Part shown: positions 43,531 to 56,534 of the stretch, piece after piece | How the letters are laid out: each line of letters begins with the position of its first letter | Numbering within the stretch: the stretch's first letter is position 1 | Origin: Eublepharis macularius | Taxonomy: Eukaryota; Chordata; Lepidosauria; Squamata; Eublepharidae | Direction: 5' to 3' | Assembly (NCBI RefSeq): GCF_028583425.1 | Contig: NC_072792.1 | Coordinates: 156,432,676 to 156,496,675 of the forward strand | DNA length: 64,000 bases | Notes under the pieces: model-generated | Database searches by the model: none | What the model was told of the DNA's origin: nothing | Seen by the model: only the letters and a program-made list of their open reading frames with translations | Program-made: the position numbers and the translations under genes

Positions 43531-45714
43531 CACTGCAAGTGCTATACACTGTAGGTGCTGTGATGTCTTAAGTATCAGAACATTACCAGTACATTATTAT
43601 AATACACCAGCCTTGCAGTGTATTAAATGAGGATGCTTTACTGGCTTGGACATTTGCATATTGGGGGAGGTGAGTTTTGCCTCCTCCCACCCCCCATGGT
43701 GCTCCTGGGGGGGTCTCTTGTCTTCCAGGAGTGGCATTTTGGGTGGCAGCATGAAGGGGAAGGCGAGGAAATGTTGATCTACAGACGGAAATCCGTTCTG
43801 TTTGTGAAAATTATTAGTGGATCCAAGCCATGGTTCATCTCTCCTGTTCCATGAGTGATTTGGAAATAAGTAGGGAAGAGGAAAAAGCCTAGTAATTGCC
43901 TTTGGGTGTAATTCTGTACCAGCTCTGAGCTAAACAGAGCGCAGAGCAGTCTTGCAAAAGAAGTCGGTATAGCCTCTCATTGAGGTGTATCTGCTCGGTG
44001 TGCTTCTGTCATGCTAAGTAAACCTTGTTGCTTGTCCCTTACATTGGAGACAACTCCATTCCCCTCGCCTTACGGCATCCATGCCTATACTAACATAATT
44101 TCATCTCAACAGAAGCTCTTGAAATGGTTAACCTCAAATTATTTGCCTGTTATCTTAAAAGTATTTTGTTTGAGGAATAGATAATAAACAATAGTTCTCA
44201 TCAGAGCTGTTTTAAGCCATCTGGAGTGTGGGAGGCAAGGCTGTTTCTGCAACTTAGGTTATGAATCTATCAGCTCTTTGTTTCTCATCAGACCAAAATG
44301 CAACATTAAAGGCATTAATTTAATAATGGCGTTCCTGTCTCAGAAGATTAGAGAAGTGACCAGAGCAAAAAGAAATCTTTTGGCCCATTAATGATAGCAT
44401 TGTTCTTTTTCTTGCATTCTGCCTTAGCAGCTTTGGATGTTAAGAAGGTTGCATTCCTTGGCACATTCATCCACCAAAAAAGACGATGAAAAGTGCATGG
44501 GAATCAGAGAGCTGAAAGAGAACGTATCTGAAAAAAAGGGCTAACTCAAAGAGTGCAACAAAGAGAAAACAGGCACTGTATTGGACTACGGGGGTGCTGA
44601 AATGGAAAGTCCTGAAGATCCCAGAGATATTGAATGCTAGGAATTAATTCATTACTCTGAGGAGACTCAGTTTGGGAATATCTTTGTCTGCTTGATGCCA
44701 ACCCTGAATGCAGAGAGTTATATCAGTATGCCATACCATGAAAAATGCTAATGGATGTGTTTGTGTTCTCATGAGCTTAAAACGGGAACACTTGAAATAT
44801 TGTGATGCAACAAATAAGATCTTTGAAGAACATCTAGCCATAAACTCTTGGAAAAGAAGATACTCGCTATCTCCTGGGAGGAACAAATGAATTTGATCTG
44901 GAGTTCTCATGTTATCCAAACCAGCAGTTAGAAGAGTTTCATTTTAATAGTTTGAACTTGGAGACAAAAACACTCACTTAAGTTGGAGCTGAATGGGTTT
45001 GGCTACAAGAACTAGATTATTTCATCAAGGTAATGGTTGCATCACATAAGATCTCTCCCCAATAAGGCTGAGCTATGGTTTGCAGTACAAGGACCTCAGG
45101 ATCGATCCTGCTTAAATTAAGGATGATGGATCTATATGTTTGCTATAGAAATAATAATTTTGATGTTAGTAATTTTGGATCTTGAGCTATCAGCGCATGT
45201 CAGAGTTGCATTACCATAACCAACTACAGGCAAGGTGTGTTGGCTTGGATCCACTGGAGTTCTTTCATGGATGGAAAGATTTCCATCTGCAGAGTATAAC
45301 TTTCTTGTCTCCTATTGCAGCCCCAAATGACCCTTGAAATGATGTTCCTGCCTGTGATATTTGGGTGTGGGGGGGATGCACTTTTGACTGAAATGGAAGA
45401 AGAGGCAAGAAAGACACATTCCACAGGTAGAAATCCTTCTGTCCATGGAAATGCTTCGGTGGATCCAAAGCATTAACACTGAGGTTCTGTTCAATACAAC
45501 ATATTTATAACAACATAAACGTTCATTAATTTTGTTATCCTTTGCAGTTCATTAGGCAGGCTGAATTTCTGTAAACATTCTGAAGTGTACTAGGCCAACC
45601 ATATGATACAGTAAGCAGTTGGTTTAAGGCAGCAAATTCCAGATGGGGCACCTTTATTTTTTACGAATGTCTCTTCCTTTTTCAGTACCTGTGAATATTG
45701 CTTCAGAGCAAGGT

Positions 45715-45750
45715 GTGTGTGTGTGTGTGCGCGTGTGAGAAAGAGAGAGA
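45715..45750. repeat. GT-rich and GA-rich microsatellite
   Basis: GTGTGTGTGTGTGTGCGCGTGTG followed by an AGAGAGA run. Confidence 0.9.
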
Positions 45751-46479
45751 TGCAGATGCCTACACACTTTTTTTCATTTCAAATGTGAAAATGTTTCAGT
45801 TTGTCGCTGGGAAAGTGGGTGAATCAGGTGGATTTTGATTTGATCATAGGCTACAGTTCTTTTATTCTAAGGCTACACATAATTGTACACACATTTAAGC
45901 TTAATTTTTATCTTTCCTCCTACCTTGACCTCTTGCTGTTCTTTTTCTCTAGTTTTAGAAGTTTTCAGCAGGAATTTCCTTTATTCATATAAAGCTCAGA
46001 GTACAGTCCTGATGTTTTGTACACAAAGGGGCTAGTATACACAAAATGTTAAACCATCAAGCATTGAAGGAACTATTCAATTTCTCAATTAACTTTTGTA
46101 CAGGTATGAATGCCAGACATTAGAACTCTGCATGTAGGCATGATAATTCCCCCCCCCCTATACACACACCCTCTTTTATGGTGGAAATCAAAGGAGGAAT
46201 AGCATTCAGAGTTCCTAGCACAATTTTAGTTGGTAGCATGACAAGAATTCAAGGGGCTGTCATACCAGATGTGGGCCAGCTTCAATAGAAATGTGCATCT
46301 GACAATTCAGATATAGTTTATGAAGACTTTAAACCACACCTTTGCAGGTACACAAAGAGCTGATTCATACAAACATACACAACATGCATACACATCTCTG
46401 AGCTCATTGATACATGCATTCATCACTTGATGACTGCAGTATCTGACAATGATGTGTCACATGTAGCATCTTCCTACAA

Positions 46480-46660
46480 TGCAGGAAAATCCAAGTTCAG
46501 TTCATAGCATCTCCACTTGAAACTATTTTGGGTAGCAGATGTGAGAAAAGACCTATGCCCAAGACCTTGGAATGTCTCTGCCAGTCAGAGAAAATGGTAT
46601 TGGAAGAGATGGATCAATAATCTACTTAAACATAAGGCAGCTTCATGTCTTGGGTCAATG
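46480..46660 (+). repeat. Decayed tRNA-derived SINE (TAGAGCAT type)
   Basis: CCAAGTTCAGTTCATAGCAT, CTCTGCCAGTCAGAGAAAAT and AAACATAAGGCAGCTTCATG occur in family order. Confidence 0.6.
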
Positions 46661-47397
46661 GAGCCTTGCCGAGGACAGAGCATCATGAGATCATCAAGCA
46701 GGAGGGGGAGCCTTTAAATGGATTTAATTTTGTGGAAAGAGGGACCTTCTGGGATCAGCCAGTCCTAGTATAAAAAAAATAGATTTGGGGGCTGAGCCTA
46801 GACAAAATGTAGCTGAGCTTAGAGAAGAGCAAGTTATAAAGAGCTTACTTGCTGGGAGTGGGCATTCAGAAGTTTGGAAGGAGGGAGCATTTGTGAGGAA
46901 TTACTGGAAGGGCTGGGTGTGGAACAGGGAACTAAAAAGGGATTTTTGTGGAATTAACTTGAAGCAAACAGAAGTCAATGATGTATCAGGAAGCTGTAGT
47001 CAGTCCTTATTAAGGGAAATGTGGTCTCCTCATGCTCAAGTGCACTGTTCCTCAGTTATTCCAGGACTCAGCCTTGGTCCTTAAAAAGATCGTATCCCTG
47101 CTATGTTCTAGCACAAATGAAACTCTGAGCAGGGCATGGATTTAAGACTTGCGTTGGTTTTGTTTACAGTAAATTTGTATGTGCACAGAAGTCCCTTTGC
47201 TGAGAAATGGGGACTTGAGTGAAATATGGGGCTTAAAAAAAGAGGCATAGTCAATAATTAGATAGCCATTTAGAAAGTGGGACTTAAAGAAAAGATCCTG
47301 CACTGCTCAGGGACCTGTGGAGTGGTGTTTTAGTGTTCGTGGTTTAGGCTGAACTTCTGAGGGAAATTTTGGATACTGTGTTAGGGAAGTAAGTAGC

Positions 47398-47425
47398 TGG
47401 GGTGGGGGGGGTGGGGTGGGGGTTT
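47398..47425. repeat. G-rich run
   Basis: GGGGTGGGGGGGGTGGGGTGGGGG-type run that could form a G-quadruplex on the + strand (the sense strand of the SPATA13 pre-mRNA). Confidence 0.85.
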
Positions 47426-48500
47426 GAGTCGGTAGGAATTTATCAGTCCAAAAATTTGTCTGCAGATTTGTAACATAACCCACACACATACAATCCTATC
47501 TCATACGTGCAGCATTATAAGTCATAGTTCTGTGCTTTCTGAAATGATGTATCATGGTAATAGAGGTTTGTGGGTAGATTGGCCACCTTGACTTTTGGGC
47601 ACCACTTCCCCAATGCTTGTCCCTCAGCATATGCAACAGATAAGTTTTCTCACAGAGGGCACAAGACCGTTCCTTACTCAAAGGTGGACGACTGAATGTG
47701 TGGTAATTTAGGAATTCTCCCTGTGAAGGAATCCTTTGTGGCTCTGGTTCACACATTCTGTTTCCCCAAGCCAGGTGACCTCCTTTGAATATTATGCAAT
47801 GTTTGCTCATTGTGCAAACTGAGTACGTTGTGCTATCCATCAGTTGCTTTGTGTCGCCTCTTAACTGCCATAAAAAATGGTGTTGGAGGGCGTGTTTTGG
47901 GGGGCATGTCGAAGAAAGATTATAGAAAACCTGACTTTACTTAATCCTTTGCACATGCAAGAATTTGCTCAGGATCTCTTCTGAGCAAACAGAAGAGATC
48001 TGTTCTGCGAGAACAGTAAAGTTTGTCCATCTTCTAATTTTGTTGCTCCGGCAGCACGTTGTTCTGCTTCTGTTCGATTAACGTACAGGTAGAAGCTCCA
48101 ATGTAGGAGGTTTGTGTTTGCTTTTGTTTCAGGTCTTGATCCTTGTTAAAAACTAAATACGCATGCACAAACAGCCCTTGGCTGGTACTGTTCAGCCTTA
48201 GTAGAAGTGGAAAGTCCTCACAGTCAGCTGAAGCAAGATTTGGGCGGCTGTTCTGTAGACACACCTACTTGCTGTTGATTTCCGTTGGGTTTCACTGGTT
48301 TCCTTCTCTGACAGTGAAGCATGAATAGGATTGCAGCCTTAAAGTTTAATCTTAAATTATTCTGAAGTAAATCCTATCCATTTAAATCGGACTGATTTCC
48401 AAACAAGTATGCATAATATACTGCATCCTCAAAACTTCCGCTACATAAATTCGGCCAAAAACTGACCTTACATTTTGCCTTCTGTCTTCAGGTCTACTAG

Positions 48501-48586
48501 TGCTATCCTAAGCACGGTTATACCTTTCTTAATCTATTGAAGTCAGTGACCTTAGAAGGATATAACTCTACTTAGAATTGCACTGC
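48501..48586. repeat. Short palindromic MITE
   Basis: GCTATCCTAAGCACGGTTAT with GGATATAACTCTACTTAGAA as inverted partner and a centre TTGAAGTCAGTG. Confidence 0.7.
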
Positions 48587-49076
48587 TAGAGACTTGCTTT
48601 AAAAAAAAAAGTTAGACTCCAGGGCAGCTTATAGATCAAATGGGTATTTGGTAGTATGCCCAGATTCTGATAAAGCCTGGCTAGCCAGTCGATATGGCAC
48701 TTTTGTTTCTGCGTTAAGCAATGAACGAGTAGTTTAAGTGAATCCAAGAATTCAACGAGACTTGCACATATTAAATCAGAACTGAATATTCTCTTAATTC
48801 TGCTACTGTAATTTGGACGTAATGCTGTAGGCTGTAATCACTCCAATTGCTCGTCAAGTTTTATTGCTTAAGATAGAGCAATGAACAGCATGCCAGGAGA
48901 GAACATGTGACGTGTTCTTTACCTTAGTTTAAAGGTACAAGGTCACGGAAATGAACACTATGTCCAGCTAGCTACGTTAAAAGTCCTGCTTGTTCTTGTG
49001 GCTCTTTTGTGAAATCAAGTGAAAACGGCATCAGAATGACTTTAGTCTACTCTTTGATGTTTCAATGTGTGTGCAG

Positions 49077-49104
49077 GGCTCCGCTGTCCATGTCTGATGA
49101 CAAG
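49077..49104 (+). other. SPATA13: Candidate alternative first exon of SPATA13
   Basis: An ATG at 49,090 opens ATG TCT GAT GAC AAG (MSDDK) directly before a good donor, AAG|GTAGGT at 49,104/49,105. Joined to exon 3 (phase 0) this reads MSDDK-VVTGEHW in frame. As an internal exon after exon 2, the 28 bp from the upstream CAG acceptor-like site would frameshift to a TGA, so only use as a first exon makes sense. The Kozak context is weak (T at -3) and no CpG island lies upstream. Confidence 0.35.
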
Positions 49105-51249
49105 GTAGGTTCCAGCAAAACTGCTTAGTATTTGATTTCTGCCAAGATGCATAATTTGAAGGCCAGTCATTAGCTGGTGCAAAGCAACGTAACTCACTAG
49201 AAAACTTTAGCAGAGTTATTCAGATTTCTACCAGGTGATAGATCTGTTTGAAGAAAATAGTGAGTGATGCAAACTGTGTGGCTCTTTGATGCTCTGTGTG
49301 GCTCTGTGTGGTTCTATGAAATGAACATAGAACAAGGATGGCAATCGCAAAGAAGCTTTCTTAAAATCTCCCAAAACTTTATGAGTCAGCTCAGCACTGT
49401 GCTGTGTGAAGTTGAGTTCTTACAGCTTCCCTGGAGATATATTTTGAATAGGCACAGAGTAAGAATTAGTGAACAATATTTCATTTTTTTGTTCTTAAAG
49501 TAATTCTTCATTATGAACAAAGATTCTTGTTTTTTACAGAGGTAGGAAAATATAATGTTTTAATAGTATGGGTTAAAGCAAATGGGGTGCACCTGAGAAC
49601 TCCACTGGGATGAGTGGAGCTCACCTGCCCCCTTCTTGTTGTTATCCCAAGTGTGATCCCGTGTGTGGAGAACCAAGCCTGCCCATATTCTCCATCCTAA
49701 ATTCTCATTCCAGGTAGGGTTGAAGTATGACAGAATATTGGGTGAATGGGATGAAATGTTTAAAGAGATAGGTAGCTGCTTTGTGGGCAATGTCATCAGG
49801 CACCCGTTCTTACTCCAAATGGTGTTTGTTACTTGATTTCTTATGACTCGATGACTCTGTTCCACTGAACGTATAGACTACCTACTTGGAAATATCTTTG
49901 AGGTGATATGTGGGTTCTGCCTGGTGAGTTTAATCTCTGATGGCTCCTACTCATGTGCAAGTCATCACTTCATGTTTTCAAAAATCACTTATCCACTACA
50001 CAAATTACTGCATAGTGGTAGTTCTTATTGCAGAACATGGCAGTTTATAAGAAGTGTTTTTATAGTTTTAGAAAGAGCATCTTGATGCATGTAAAATTAG
50101 GTGGTTGTGCTTTTGTAGTTTTGTGCTGTGTTTTGTTACAAGCGTAACTTTTCCTGACTCCTTCATTTTTATATACATTTAAATTAAAGAACCCTAGGCA
50201 ATGGGAAATTAATTTAAAACCCACTGGCTCTGATGTGAGCAATGCAGATATGATAAATGCAGTGGAGTTGGGGTCATGAACTGTTTGTGAGATACAGCTC
50301 AAATAAGGTCTGAAGGTGGGGGGAAATAGCCTGCAGAACACTGCAAGGAGCGGCTCTTCTTTTGAAAAGTTCCAAGTTCCAATGTGAGACAGTAATCGAA
50401 AAACATCAGACCCAGGAGGCGCCTTCCTACTATCACTGGTGCTCCATTCTGTCCAACTATTGGTAGTGTGCCCAGAGTGTGGGTTGCATATGAACTTCCT
50501 GCCTGTGTCATGAACTAGAGCAGGCTGAATGCCAGACAGGCAGGCTGCATTAACTTACAGAGGAATTTTAAATGTATGTTTGACCCACTTTCATTGTTAA
50601 CCCACACAATGGGAATCATATCCCAAATCCCTCTGATGTTAAGGAAAGTATCTTCAACCTGTTAAGGTTTAACCCTGTGCTAAGCTTTGCAGTAGAACAC
50701 CCACTACATTAGGGATCAATAGACTGTCCAGTAGTCACTAGTTCTCTACTCATATCATTAGCTAAATTTTTCCATGCTGCCCAGTGTGAGCAGTTACAGT
50801 CTCTGTAATGACTGGAGGATTTGGGCAACTACTCAAAACTTTTCAAATTATGCAGTGAAATTTGTAGCCAGAGGTTGGTGGCAGTCAAGTAAAAATTATC
50901 TTTTTTGAAGAGGTGCCCAACAGGTGGTGGATTTCATTTTTTTTCTGTCAACTTTCATAGCTTATCAAAGCCCTTGAGTAGATCTTGCATTGGACCTGTG
51001 TATTCAGTCATTGCTTCTGATTCCCCATCAGTTGTGCTGCACTAAAGCCATCAATCTGTGGGGGAAGAAGGTTGTCTTGTCTGAATCACCCATTGTAAAG
51101 TATATGAATAATTTGTCTTTATAGCAAAAATATCAGACATCACAATCCTTAAACATGTTAATTAGGAAATGTTCTATTGAAATTGTGTATTTCCATAGTA
51201 CCTTACAAATTACTTGCAGTGTGAATGACTGTTATTTATCTTTATTTCA

Positions 51250-51442
51250 CGAGAAACCTGAATAGCCCAGACTAGCCTGAACTTATCAGAGTGTGGAAGC
51301 TAAGCAGGGCTGGCCTTGTTAGTATTTGGAAGATGCTACATAGAGGAAGGCAATGGCAAACCACTTCTGCTCATCTCTTATCTTCAAAACCCTGTGAGGG
51401 GTTGCCATAAGTCGGTTGCAATTTGATGGCACTTAATTGTTA
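51250..51442 (+). repeat. 5S rRNA-derived SINE
   Basis: TAGCCTGAACTTATCAGAGT, then GTGGAAGCTAAGCAGGGCTG and GCCTTGTTAGTATTTGGAAG match the 5S rRNA body. They are followed by GGCAATGGCAAACCACTTCT and GCCATAAGTCGGTTGCAATT. Confidence 0.85.
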
Positions 51443-51514
51443 CTATCTTTACTTGAGAAATTAAAAGGGTTAATGTACAGGTAGAACATGTGTTCTTGGC
51501 CATATATATGTATA

Positions 51515-51665
51515 TACTAGTAATTTTTTTCCAAATTCTGTTTATTGTTTTCAAAATCGCCAACAATACAAATAACTTTTACAAGAATAGGTATCTATAA
51601 ACAATTATTACATTCAGTATGTTTTCTAAATTATTATAGAGTCATAAATAACATATATTTACAAT
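51515..51665 (-). repeat. Possible LINE 3' end
   Basis: TTTTTTTCCAAATTCTGTTT followed by GTTTTCAAAATCGCCAACAA is AT-rich and resembles the minus-strand 3' end of a LINE, like the block near 37.5 kb. Low certainty. Confidence 0.3.
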
Positions 51666-51899
51666 TATATACTAGTGATTTCACTGGTTTTATAAATGTG
51701 TCAAAAGAATTAATATAATTTTTTACTAAAATGTTTCTCCCCTAATAACCTTTGTTACCCAGTAGCATTTATATATTTCACCTGCAAAGGGTTAGGGGAA
51801 ACTTAAGTTAACAGTGAAGTAAATTACCAAAGAGGCTGTCATTCTTAAATAAGATTAATTATACCCCAGAGAACAAAAAGTACTCTGTATGGTTTACAG

Positions 51900-51984
51900 T
51901 GTGATCCTGTACAGAGTTATACCAGTCTAAGTCCATTGATGTCAATAGGCTTAGAGTGGAGTAAGTCTGCATAGGACTGCACTG
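51900..51984. repeat. Short palindromic MITE, well preserved
   Basis: ATCCTGTACAGAGTTATACC and GGAGTAAGTCTGCATAGGAC are inverted copies. The centre AGTCCATTGATGTCAATAGG is itself palindromic. Confidence 0.75.
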
Positions 51985-52859
51985 TTAGAATGCCACAGTA
52001 ACTTTCCAGTAAAAGACTAGACTAATGAAACAATGCAGGAAGTTTATTAAGGCTATAATCCTAAGAACACTTTCTTTTGAGTAAACCCAGTTGAATAAAA
52101 TGGGACTTTTCAGTAGTCCTGTTTGAAATCAACTCCCATAATTAAGTTGTGGATTGCTTTGTGTGTTGGCCTGCTATAAATGTTCATCTTGCTCTTCTTC
52201 AGAGAACTCGGAGCAGTATACATGGTTCTCATCTCCTCCATTTTATCCTTGTAACAACCCCATAAAGTACATTAAAATCGTAGATTTAGAAGGGGCCATT
52301 TAATCCAGCCATCTTGGTTGCCTTCTCCTGAACTGTTCCAATTTGTGTACTTCGTTCTTAAAGAGCCCAAGAGAAGGAGATTGGTCCAAATTCACCCCAG
52401 TGAGGTTCAGGGCCAAAGGGACGTTTTGGGGTTCTACCAGGTGTATTCTGACATTACAACCACAAGACCATGCTGACTCATCTGTCTGTTCTTACTACTC
52501 ATTTTGCTATCAAACCGGATAGCAAATTAGCTATTTCTATTCAGTTTCTCAATAAATATCCCTTTGGGGAAAAATTAATCACACATTGTTAACATTAGTA
52601 TCGGCCTTCTGGTTTCCTCTAGTTATAATAGTGTAAAATCCACCACTGTTGAACTCAGGTAGTTTTAAAATGTTCCTGAATACCAAATCACATCTGTTTA
52701 CTTTAAAAGTTCTTGGTTTTAATGTGTAACAATTTTATTTGTGGGTGTTTATGGGCTTTTTAACACTCCTTAGGAAGATTAAAACCTTAAGGAATTTGAA
52801 GGATGAAAGTTTACTGTTTTAAGTGCTGTGGCTTATTTGACTTGTTCACATTTAAAAAG

Positions 52860-53210
52860 GTTGTTACTGGTGAACACTGGAAGAGATCTTCATCCCAAGA
52901 TGAAGAGAAGACAGATGCACAAAAGGTCACTACCCGGAGATGGGGCTCTGGAAAAAGATCCCGACCTCGGCCCCTCTCAGATTATGGCCAATTGGCCATT
53001 AGGAGTTTCTCAATACCAGAAGATTCTATTGCGGTGGAGTCTCAGATGGTGGAATATGCAGATGACAACAATGGATTGCCTTCTGTTGAATCTGGAACCA
53101 GTACAGTAGCCAACCAAAGAGGGCCCAAAAGAAGACCCATCTCTGTCATTGGTGGGGTCAGTTTCTATGGGGACAACCAAACTGAAGAAATAGCAGATCT
53201 TCTCACACAA
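52860..53210 (+). CDS. SPATA13: SPATA13 exon 3
   Basis: 117 codons in phase 0 at both ends, starting VVTGEHWKRSSSQDEEK. The C-terminal part, GPKRRPISVIGGVSFYGDNQ followed by TEEIADLLTQ, is the conserved block present at the start of short ASEF2 and opens the APC-binding region. RSRPRPLSDYGQLAIRSFSI upstream is conserved in the long form. The donor is CAA|GTAAGA. An internal ATG at 53,046 (MVEYADDNNG) lies where a short isoform could begin. The acceptor is read as TTTAAAAAG|G, a weak site; a few codons of uncertainty remain at the left edge. Open frame continuing to 53,372 is intronic. Confidence 0.9.
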
Positions 53211-53697
53211 GTAAGACCTAAAATGCATCTTCTGCAAACCTCAAAAGACAATTCTTCTTCCTTGCCTATAACCTTCAAGTTAGAAAATAGTGGACATTCT
53301 TTTTTCTTCCTTCTGCTTCTTCCAAACCATCATCAAATGCTGTTTTTTAAAAAATTAAATCCAGTCAACTAAAATAACTACATGGATGATTCTTGCTTGC
53401 ATTGTGTACTAACATTTTCCTTCTTGGGGTACTGATACTTTCATTTTAGGTTTAAAAATTTTCTTGGTTTATCAAATGCACTGAGGTATGGCCTGTATAA
53501 GAAATAATAGTCGGATATAAGTAAAAATATTTATATGACAGAACATTTGGTAGTCCTTTTAAAATATGGAAGCATTTATGTGCACTAATTTAACATTTGC
53601 ACAAAGCTTTTTAGAAACATGGAAAGAGTCTGTGATGTCATTGGCAATATAAACAGGATCTGAAACAGACTTTTCAGAGAGAAAATTTAGCATTAAC

Positions 53698-54165
53698 AAC
53701 AAGGAGTCTTGTGGTACCTTAAAAACTAACAAATTTGTTGTGACATACAGTTTCATGGGTCATAGACACTTTTATTTATTTATTAAAATATTTTTATCCT
53801 CACCTTTTTCTGAGTCAGCTTACATAACTACATCAGGTTGCAAAAAAGAAGTTAAAATACAAATTACAAAATTCTACAAATTACAAAATTTGACATTCTA
53901 TGAATTACAAAATTTAAGTAGCCACTATTGTCCACCATCCCCTGCCAACAAAATCAACTTCAGTAGCCTCCCACGAAGGCCCTCTGAAATAAAGCAGTCT
54001 TGCATATCTTACAGAAAATAGATACTGACAATGCCCTCCATACCTCGACAGGTAGGCTATTCCAGAAATGCAGGCCTAGCTCATGCCCAAGGGAGGGTAT
54101 ATGTAAGGAGGTAATTGTTAAAGCAGTGAATTTGGTGCAAGGGAGTATAATGGGCATGAAAATAC
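53698..54165 (-). repeat. Hairpin-family half copy followed by L2-like LINE 3' region
   Basis: GGAGTCTTGTGGTACCTTAA belongs to the hairpin family. TTTATTTATTTATTAAAATA then GAAATGCAGGCCTAGCTCAT and GGGAGTATAATGGGCATG resemble the reversed 3' region of L2/CR1-like LINEs. Confidence 0.45.
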
Positions 54166-55747
54166 ATGAACTAGTCCGCTAGGTGGGAAGATATATTTAA
54201 TCTGAGTATTGAGAAAAGAAGAAAAAAATGTGTGTCTGTACACACCAGTACTCAGATGAATAGGTCATGTATCTGATGAGGCAGGCTGTGGCCCATGAAA
54301 GCCATGCTTGGACACACAGCTCGTTTCCACACAGGGACAGAGGCAACCTAGCCATTTAACTTATTGGAAAAGTTCCCTTCCCACACCACCCTGGAAATAA
54401 AGAGTGCGTCCATGCCCATTGTCTGCACTGCTGACTGGGGCTAAGCTGAGTGGTCCTTGCTGTGCTGGCTGACAGTATCACAGGTGCCACTCAGCTTGGT
54501 TTGTTCCTGGGCCATTTAAACTGTCTGCTCCTACCTGAATATTTTATATTAGAAAGAGAGGCAACTGAGCCTAGCCAACCATTGAATAAATTTCCCTGGT
54601 GAAGACACTAGTCAACAAAATATGAAATAAAAGGATGCTTTTGCTTAAAAGGGCTGCAGCATGGGGTCTTCAAAATTTCTCCTTGTTCATTAACTCTTCT
54701 ATTGTGGTGGATCCTTGGCTTATATTTCACAATAACTCTATGGTCAATTTATAATTAAAAAGATGGCCTTAAGCTGCGCTCTCTAACACTATTATAGTGA
54801 ATGTTTTCACATTGTTTTATTACTTTTTTCAAGCATTTCACCAAGGTGGAAGATTTTCTTTCCTCTTTAAACTAGTCTGCTGCAGTGTACAACTATGAGA
54901 ACATGCACTGTTTTCATAGACAGCATTCAGCAAGTCTGCTGAATTTATTGGTAGTTTTAAATTTCTCTTATTGCAGCATGTATTGCAGCATTGCTAGAAT
55001 TCTAGGGACAGATTCAAAAACATGGGACTATTTTGAAGGTAGGTACATTCTTGTTACTACTGGTGCAGATAAAAGTAATGGAATTTGCTCCTACTGAAGT
55101 TCATCAGAAATGTATTAATTGCTTTGAAAGGAAGGAGGCTGACATCTAAAGTAAAAATAATGCAAAATAGTCATCTTTTCCATGTGTCAATTGGTTTCTT
55201 AAAGGTGTATAATTGCTCTTACCCACAAGTAAGCCCCACTGAAAATTGGGACTTACTTTCAAGTAGACATGTTCAGAATTGAATTGTTTGGTTTGATGGT
55301 GACATTGAAACATGGGACTATTGATTTTTGATGAAGCATTTATATAATACAAGATGATTCCGGATATATCGGAAGATTTTCTTTAAAGTTAGATTCTTAA
55401 TTGAAACAAGAAAAGTCAATCAGTAGCACATATAAACAAAAATGCAAAGATGCCTAAGATGTATTTTTATAAATATCTTTTTGTCCATTGAAATTCAGTA
55501 GGTTATAAAAATGGCAGTGAGCAGTATATAGTTTTCAAAATAACGACTCTAGGGTAACTTCCACATGGCAACAATTCTCATAAGTTCTCTAGTCCCTTAA
55601 AGGGTGGAGGTGTGTTGACACCCACATTTTCCCTGCCCCAAATCACCATGACAGTCATTCCTCCTCCCACTAAGTTTATCAAATATCTTTAAAAACTGCT
55701 TTGAAGACTCTGAACCTGATAATAAAAAGAACAGTAGTAGTAGTAAC

Positions 55748-55934
55748 CAGGGCTTTTTCCCAGGGGGAACGCAGTAGAACGGAGTTCCGGAACCTCTTGA
55801 AAATGGTCCGCGGAAGGCAATCTAAACTCCCCTCTGTCTGGAGATCAGGGGGCGGGGCCACCAGCCATGTGACCATTTTCTCCAAGGGCAACCCACTGAG
55901 TTCTACCACCTCTCTTCCCAGAAAAAAAGCCCTG
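55748..55934. mobile_element. hAT-like MITE, CAGGGCTTTTT ends, exact 8-bp duplication
   Basis: Begins CAGGGCTTTTTCCCAGGGGG and ends CCCAGAAAAAAAGCCCTG. GTAGTAAC occurs at 55,740-55,747 and 55,935-55,942 exactly. The interior shares GGGGGAACGCAGTAGAACGG with the 8.1 kb element. Inserted in intron 3. Confidence 0.88.
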
Positions 55935-56534
55935 GTAGTAACAATAAGCAAGGGAAACAAGGGCTTCATTGTTTCTGGTCTAGCGTGGTCAAATTGTTTG
56001 TCTTTGACACTTCACAGGGGATGCCTTTAGGGAGGATAGATTTTGAGAATGTTTTCCTTTCTTGTGTTATATATCAGTGTATACTATTATGCAGTAGACT
56101 GCAAGTATTTAGAAACGAAAGGGACTGTGGAGCCAAAATGAAGCTTTTTAAAGTCCGCATGATTTCTGCTGAAGAGAGGAAAAGTGTGTGTTACTGTGTT
56201 CAGCTTGGTTTGCATTGAACCCTGGGTCTCATACACTGTGAAGATTCTAAGCTCAAATAAAAGGCTGAAAACACTGGCTAGGATCAGATATAATGTGAAA
56301 TCGTGGATTCTTTTAACTGTGGTAAATTTGTGAAACGAGGTTTCAGCTAGCAGGCAGTAATTCAGATCTTGGTTTGCTTTTGCAAATGCTGGTATCATCT
56401 GCTAGTGACAGGCAGTGAAAGATGAGAAAGGTTTTAATTTTGAGTGCTCCAGCCAGGCATCTCTCTAGCCCAGGGAGTGTAGGAAGATGGTGCTGGGGGA
56501 AAAGTCAGGGTCAAGCCAGGATGTCTAAGTTTGT

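Larger units (their letters stand above)
35105..52859 (+). other. SPATA13: SPATA13 intron 2 (17.8 kb)
   Basis: Runs from GTAAGA to an acceptor ending ATTTAAAAAG. It contains tRNA-type SINEs at 36.0, 39.8, 43.3 and 46.5 kb, an L1-like 3' fragment at 37.5-38.0 kb and a hairpin element at 38.5 kb. An ORF1-only L1 lies at 41.0-42.5 kb, a possible alternative first exon at 49.1 kb, and a 5S SINE with palindromic MITEs at 48.5-52.0 kb. The acceptor's pyrimidine tract is interrupted by A residues, so the exact exon 3 start could differ by a few codons. Confidence 0.65.

Noticed and set aside
44640..44920. Open frames on both strands near 44.7 kb as a hidden exon or gene
   Set aside because: No flanking splice sites in matching phase and no domain.
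49264..49325. GTGGCTCT tandem repeat
   Set aside because: Only two or three imperfect units; too short to call.
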